From positions 1-53,850 of the forward strand of contig PNMH01000018.1 of the NCBI GenBank assembly GCA_013823505.1: a stretch of 53,850 nucleotides of DNA, given 5' to 3'. A program made the translations under genes and the position numbers. This stretch comes from Polaromonas sp. GTDB taxonomy: Bacteria; Pseudomonadota; Gammaproteobacteria; Burkholderiales; Burkholderiaceae. Each line of letters begins with the position of its first letter. Within the stretch, counting starts at the first letter, position 1. Of the stretch, positions 51,627 to 53,850 are shown piece after piece. The notes under the pieces are model-generated. The model was given only the letters and a program-made list of their open reading frames with translations. It was not told the origin of the DNA and made no database searches.

Positions 51627-52826
51627 ATGGCCCAGAAATCGATCTATGTGCTGGTTGCAGTTGCAGGCATCGGCCTGGCTTCCGGTGCGGCCTGGTGGCT
51701 GCAGAACAAGTCCGCTGCTCCGGCCACGGCCAAGGGGACGGTCGCAGCAGCGCCGGCCGGTGGCGGCACGCCCGGTGTCGAAGTGGCGAAAGTCAAAGCC
51801 GTTCGGCTGCAGGACGACGCTCAGGCGGTGGGCACGCTGCGCTCGCGCCAGAGCGTGACGCTCAAGCCCGAGGTGAGCGGCCGTGTGGCCCGCATTGCGT
51901 TCGCCGATGGGGCACAGGTCAAGACGGGCCAGCTGCTGGTGCAGTTGGACGACACGCTGCAGCGGGCCGAACTCAGCCAGGCGCAGGCACAACAATCCAT
52001 TGCCCGCGCCAACCTCAAGCGCAACCAGGAGCTGGTTGCCCAAGGCTTCGTGGCCACCCGCGTGGTCGAGGAAAGCCAGGCCAACCTGCAGGTGGCCGAT
52101 GCGCAGGTGGACCTGGCCGACGCACGCCTCAAGCGCATGCGCATCACGGCTCCGTTCAACGGAACCGTGGGCCTGCGCAGCATCAACCTGGGCCAGTACG
52201 TGGGCGTGGGTGACGACCTCTTGAACCTGGAGGACACCTCGGTGCTCACCGTGGATTTCCGCTTGCCCGAGCGCTACCAGACGCGACTGGCGCCGGGTCA
52301 GCCGGTGCAGGTGCAGCTCGACGCCTTGCCCGGGCGCAACTTCGAAGCCAAGGTGCTGGCGGTGGATCCGCTGCTCGACGCCAACGGGCGCTCCATCGCG
52401 GTGCGCGCCGTGATGCCGCCGACCAGCGGCAATGTGCTGCGCCCGGGCATGTTTGCGCGTGTGCTCACGATCTTTTCGGTGAACGACGCCGCACTGGTCG
52501 TGCCCGAGGAAGCGCTGGTGCCGCAGGCCGGCAAGCAGTACGTGTACCGGCTGGCCCAGGAAGGCGAGGGCGACGCGCGCAAGACGGTGTCGCGCCGCGT
52601 GGAGGTGCAACTGGGTGTGCGCCGCGGTGCGGAGGTGCAGGTGACAAGTGGCCTCTCGGTCGATGACACCGTGGTGGTGGCGGGTCAGCAGCGCCTGCAG
52701 CGCGATGGCACGGCAGTGAAGGTGGTGGACATGAGCCGGGCGGGTGCGCCGGGCGCGGCCAAGCCCGCCGGCGGAGCCGCGTCGGGTGCGGCACCGGCGG
52801 CACCCGCGGCGCCAGCGAAGCCCTGA
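51627..52826 (+). CDS. RND efflux periplasmic adaptor (membrane fusion protein)
   Basis: 399 residues. N-terminal anchor YVLVAVAGIGLASGAAWWL; lipoyl half-motifs VTLKPEVSGRVARIAFADGAQVKTGQLL and MRITAPFNGTVGLRSINLGQYV around a short coiled-coil hairpin (ELSQAQAQQSIARANLKRNQ); beta-barrel and membrane-proximal domains; Ala/Pro-rich tail of about 30 residues. It links the permease encoded 33 bp downstream to an outer-membrane channel. It belongs to the MexA/AcrA superfamily, closer to single-anchor adaptors than to lipoproteins. Substrate unknown. Confidence 0.93.
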   Translation: MAQKSIYVLVAVAGIGLASGAAWWLQNKSAAPATAKGTVAAAPAGGGTPGVEVAKVKAVRLQDDAQAVGTLRSRQSVTLKPEVSGRVARIAFADGAQVKTGQLLVQLDDTLQRAELSQAQAQQSIARANLKRNQELVAQGFVATRVVEESQANLQVADAQVDLADARLKRMRITAPFNGTVGLRSINLGQYVGVGDDLLNLEDTSVLTVDFRLPERYQTRLAPGQPVQVQLDALPGRNFEAKVLAVDPLLDANGRSIAVRAVMPPTSGNVLRPGMFARVLTIFSVNDAALVVPEEALVPQAGKQYVYRLAQEGEGDARKTVSRRVEVQLGVRRGAEVQVTSGLSVDDTVVVAGQQRLQRDGTAVKVVDMSRAGAPGAAKPAGGAASGAAPAAPAAPAKP

Positions 52827-52859
52827 TGCGCGGTTCACAACGTTCGCGGAGCCACCCCC

Positions 52860-53850
52860 ATGCAATTGCCTGAAATTTCGATCCGCCGTCCGGTGTTCGC
52901 GACCGTGCTGTCGCTGCTGATCCTGCTGGTGGGCTTTGTGGCCTTCAATGGCCTCACGGTGCGCGAGTACCCCAAGATCGACGAGCCCACCGTGACGGTG
53001 ACCACCACGTTCGGTGGCGCCTCCAGCGAGGTGATCGAATCTCAAGTCACCAAGGTCCTGGAGGACTCGCTCGCCGGCATTGAAGGCGTGGACGTGATCA
53101 CGTCGATCAGCCGCCAGGAGCAGAGCCAGATCACGGTCCGCTTCAAACTCGAACGCGACCCCGATTCGGCCGCGGCCGATGTGCGCGACAAGGTCAGCCG
53201 GGTGCGCCAGCGTCTGCCGCAAGACATCGATGAGCCGGTGATCGCCAAGGTGGAGGCCGACGCCCAGCCGGTGATCTTCCTGGCCATGATTTCCGAAACG
53301 CACACGCCGCTGGAACTCAGCGATTTCGCCAACCGGCTGGCCAAGCCGCAGCTGCAGACCGCGCCTGGTGCGGCCGACGTGCGGGTGTTCGGTGAGCGCA
53401 AGTACGCCATGCGGGTCTGGCTCGACCCCGACCGCCTGGCGGCTTACAGCCTGACGGTGCAGGACGTGGAAGACGCACTGCGCCGCTCCAACCTGGAGGT
53501 GCCGGCCGGTCGCATCGAGAGCACGCTGCGCGAGTTCAACGTGACCGCGGCCACCGACTTGCAGACCCCCGCGCAGTTCACCGACGTGGCGCTGCGCAAC
53601 GTGAACGGGCAGACCATCCGCCTGGGCGATGTGGCCCGCGTGGAGCAGGCACCACTGGACGAACGCACCTACATCCGCCTCAATGGCCGCGAAGGCGTGG
53701 CCCTGGGCGTGATCCGCCAGGCCACGGCCAACCCGCTGGAGCTCTCGGCCGGTGTGCGCGCGATGCTGCCCAAGATCATGGCCGACCTGCCCCCCGGCGT
53801 GAGTGTGGAAGTGGCCAACGACAACTCGGTCTTCATCGACCGCTCCATCA
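52860..53850 (+). CDS. RND efflux permease, N-terminal part (3' end outside window)
   Basis: Proton-driven inner-membrane pump of the HAE1 type, cut by the window edge after 330 codons of about 1000-1050. It starts MQLPEISIRRPVFATVLSL with a first transmembrane helix (residues 12-30). The porter-domain start is EYPKIDEPTVTVTTTFGGAS, then VTKVLEDSLAGIEGVD and SAAADVRDKVSRVRQRLP. The ATG at 52860 follows CGGAG by 9 bases. It forms an operon with the adaptor. Confidence 0.95.
   Translation, partial: MQLPEISIRRPVFATVLSLLILLVGFVAFNGLTVREYPKIDEPTVTVTTTFGGASSEVIESQVTKVLEDSLAGIEGVDVITSISRQEQSQITVRFKLERDPDSAAADVRDKVSRVRQRLPQDIDEPVIAKVEADAQPVIFLAMISETHTPLELSDFANRLAKPQLQTAPGAADVRVFGERKYAMRVWLDPDRLAAYSLTVQDVEDALRRSNLEVPAGRIESTLREFNVTAATDLQTPAQFTDVALRNVNGQTIRLGDVARVEQAPLDERTYIRLNGREGVALGVIRQATANPLELSAGVRAMLPKIMADLPPGVSVEVANDNSVFIDRSI

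Noticed and set aside
51504..53303. Minus-strand open frame of 599 codons opposite the RND efflux genes
   Set aside because: It is His/Arg/Gln-rich without domain signatures and lies wholly antisense to two clear efflux genes; a codon-bias shadow in GC-rich DNA.

Overview
This is a GC-rich, gene-dense chromosomal segment of a betaproteobacterium, most likely order Burkholderiales and probably family Comamonadaceae (Hydrogenophaga- or Acidovorax-like). That placement is inferred from gene content and protein character: an AddAB-type pair, type B L31, divergent yhbY/rlmE-ftsH, gloB-yafS-rnhA, dnaX-ybaB-recR, and short TAGAAT/GATAAT promoters. No tRNA, rRNA, insertion sequence, phage or CRISPR was seen. 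One RNA gene, the SRP RNA ffs, is present. The first gene (rpiA) and last gene (RND permease) are cut by the window edges.

Layout. 1-9.5 kb holds housekeeping genes: rpiA (3' end), a DUF4124/glutaredoxin-like protein, prlC, yhbY, rlmE-ftsH-folP-glmM and a GNAT acetyltransferase. 9.5-16.8 kb is a minus-strand arsenic block. In transcription order it is an unrecognised circularly permuted ATP-grasp protein, then arsenate-type GAPDH, arsJ, arsR, arsC, acr3, a DOMON-like protein and a DUF1343/NamZ-like protein. 16.9-31.4 kb is a phosphate block: an OlsB-like acyltransferase, PlcP-like phosphoesterase and Agt-like glycosyltransferase (replacement of phospholipids by P-free lipids), ppk1-sixA, a histone-H1-like protein, ppx (minus) and pstSCAB-phoU-phoB-phoR. 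31.4-35.4 kb is minus-strand: a GT-C-like membrane protein, rpmE2, rho and trxA. 35.5-46.4 kb is plus-strand: an AddB/AddA-like pair, a flavoprotein, ffs (minus), dnaX-ybaB-recR and a MAPEG protein. 46.5-53.9 kb holds an orphan ABC substrate-binding protein, mltD and gloB (minus), a yafS-like methyltransferase, rnhA and an RND efflux adaptor and permease.

How the parts may work together. The arsenic and phosphate blocks abut, and the DNA suggests they are wired together. Direct-repeat Pho boxes (7-bp half-sites every 11 bp) lie before pstS, ppk1 and the histone-like gene, and another lies before the GAPDH-arsJ-arsR-arsC-acr3 operon. Two palindromes of the form TTCAA-N6-TTGAA, candidate ArsR operators, lie before that operon and before the ATP-grasp gene. 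This would put an uncharacterised ligase in the arsenic regulon. It would also couple arsenate defence to the phosphate starvation that raises Pst uptake, since arsenate is a phosphate analogue. The histone-like protein between the polyphosphate synthesis and degradation genes is a candidate polyphosphate/nucleoid organiser. All regulatory claims are inferences from motif spacing.
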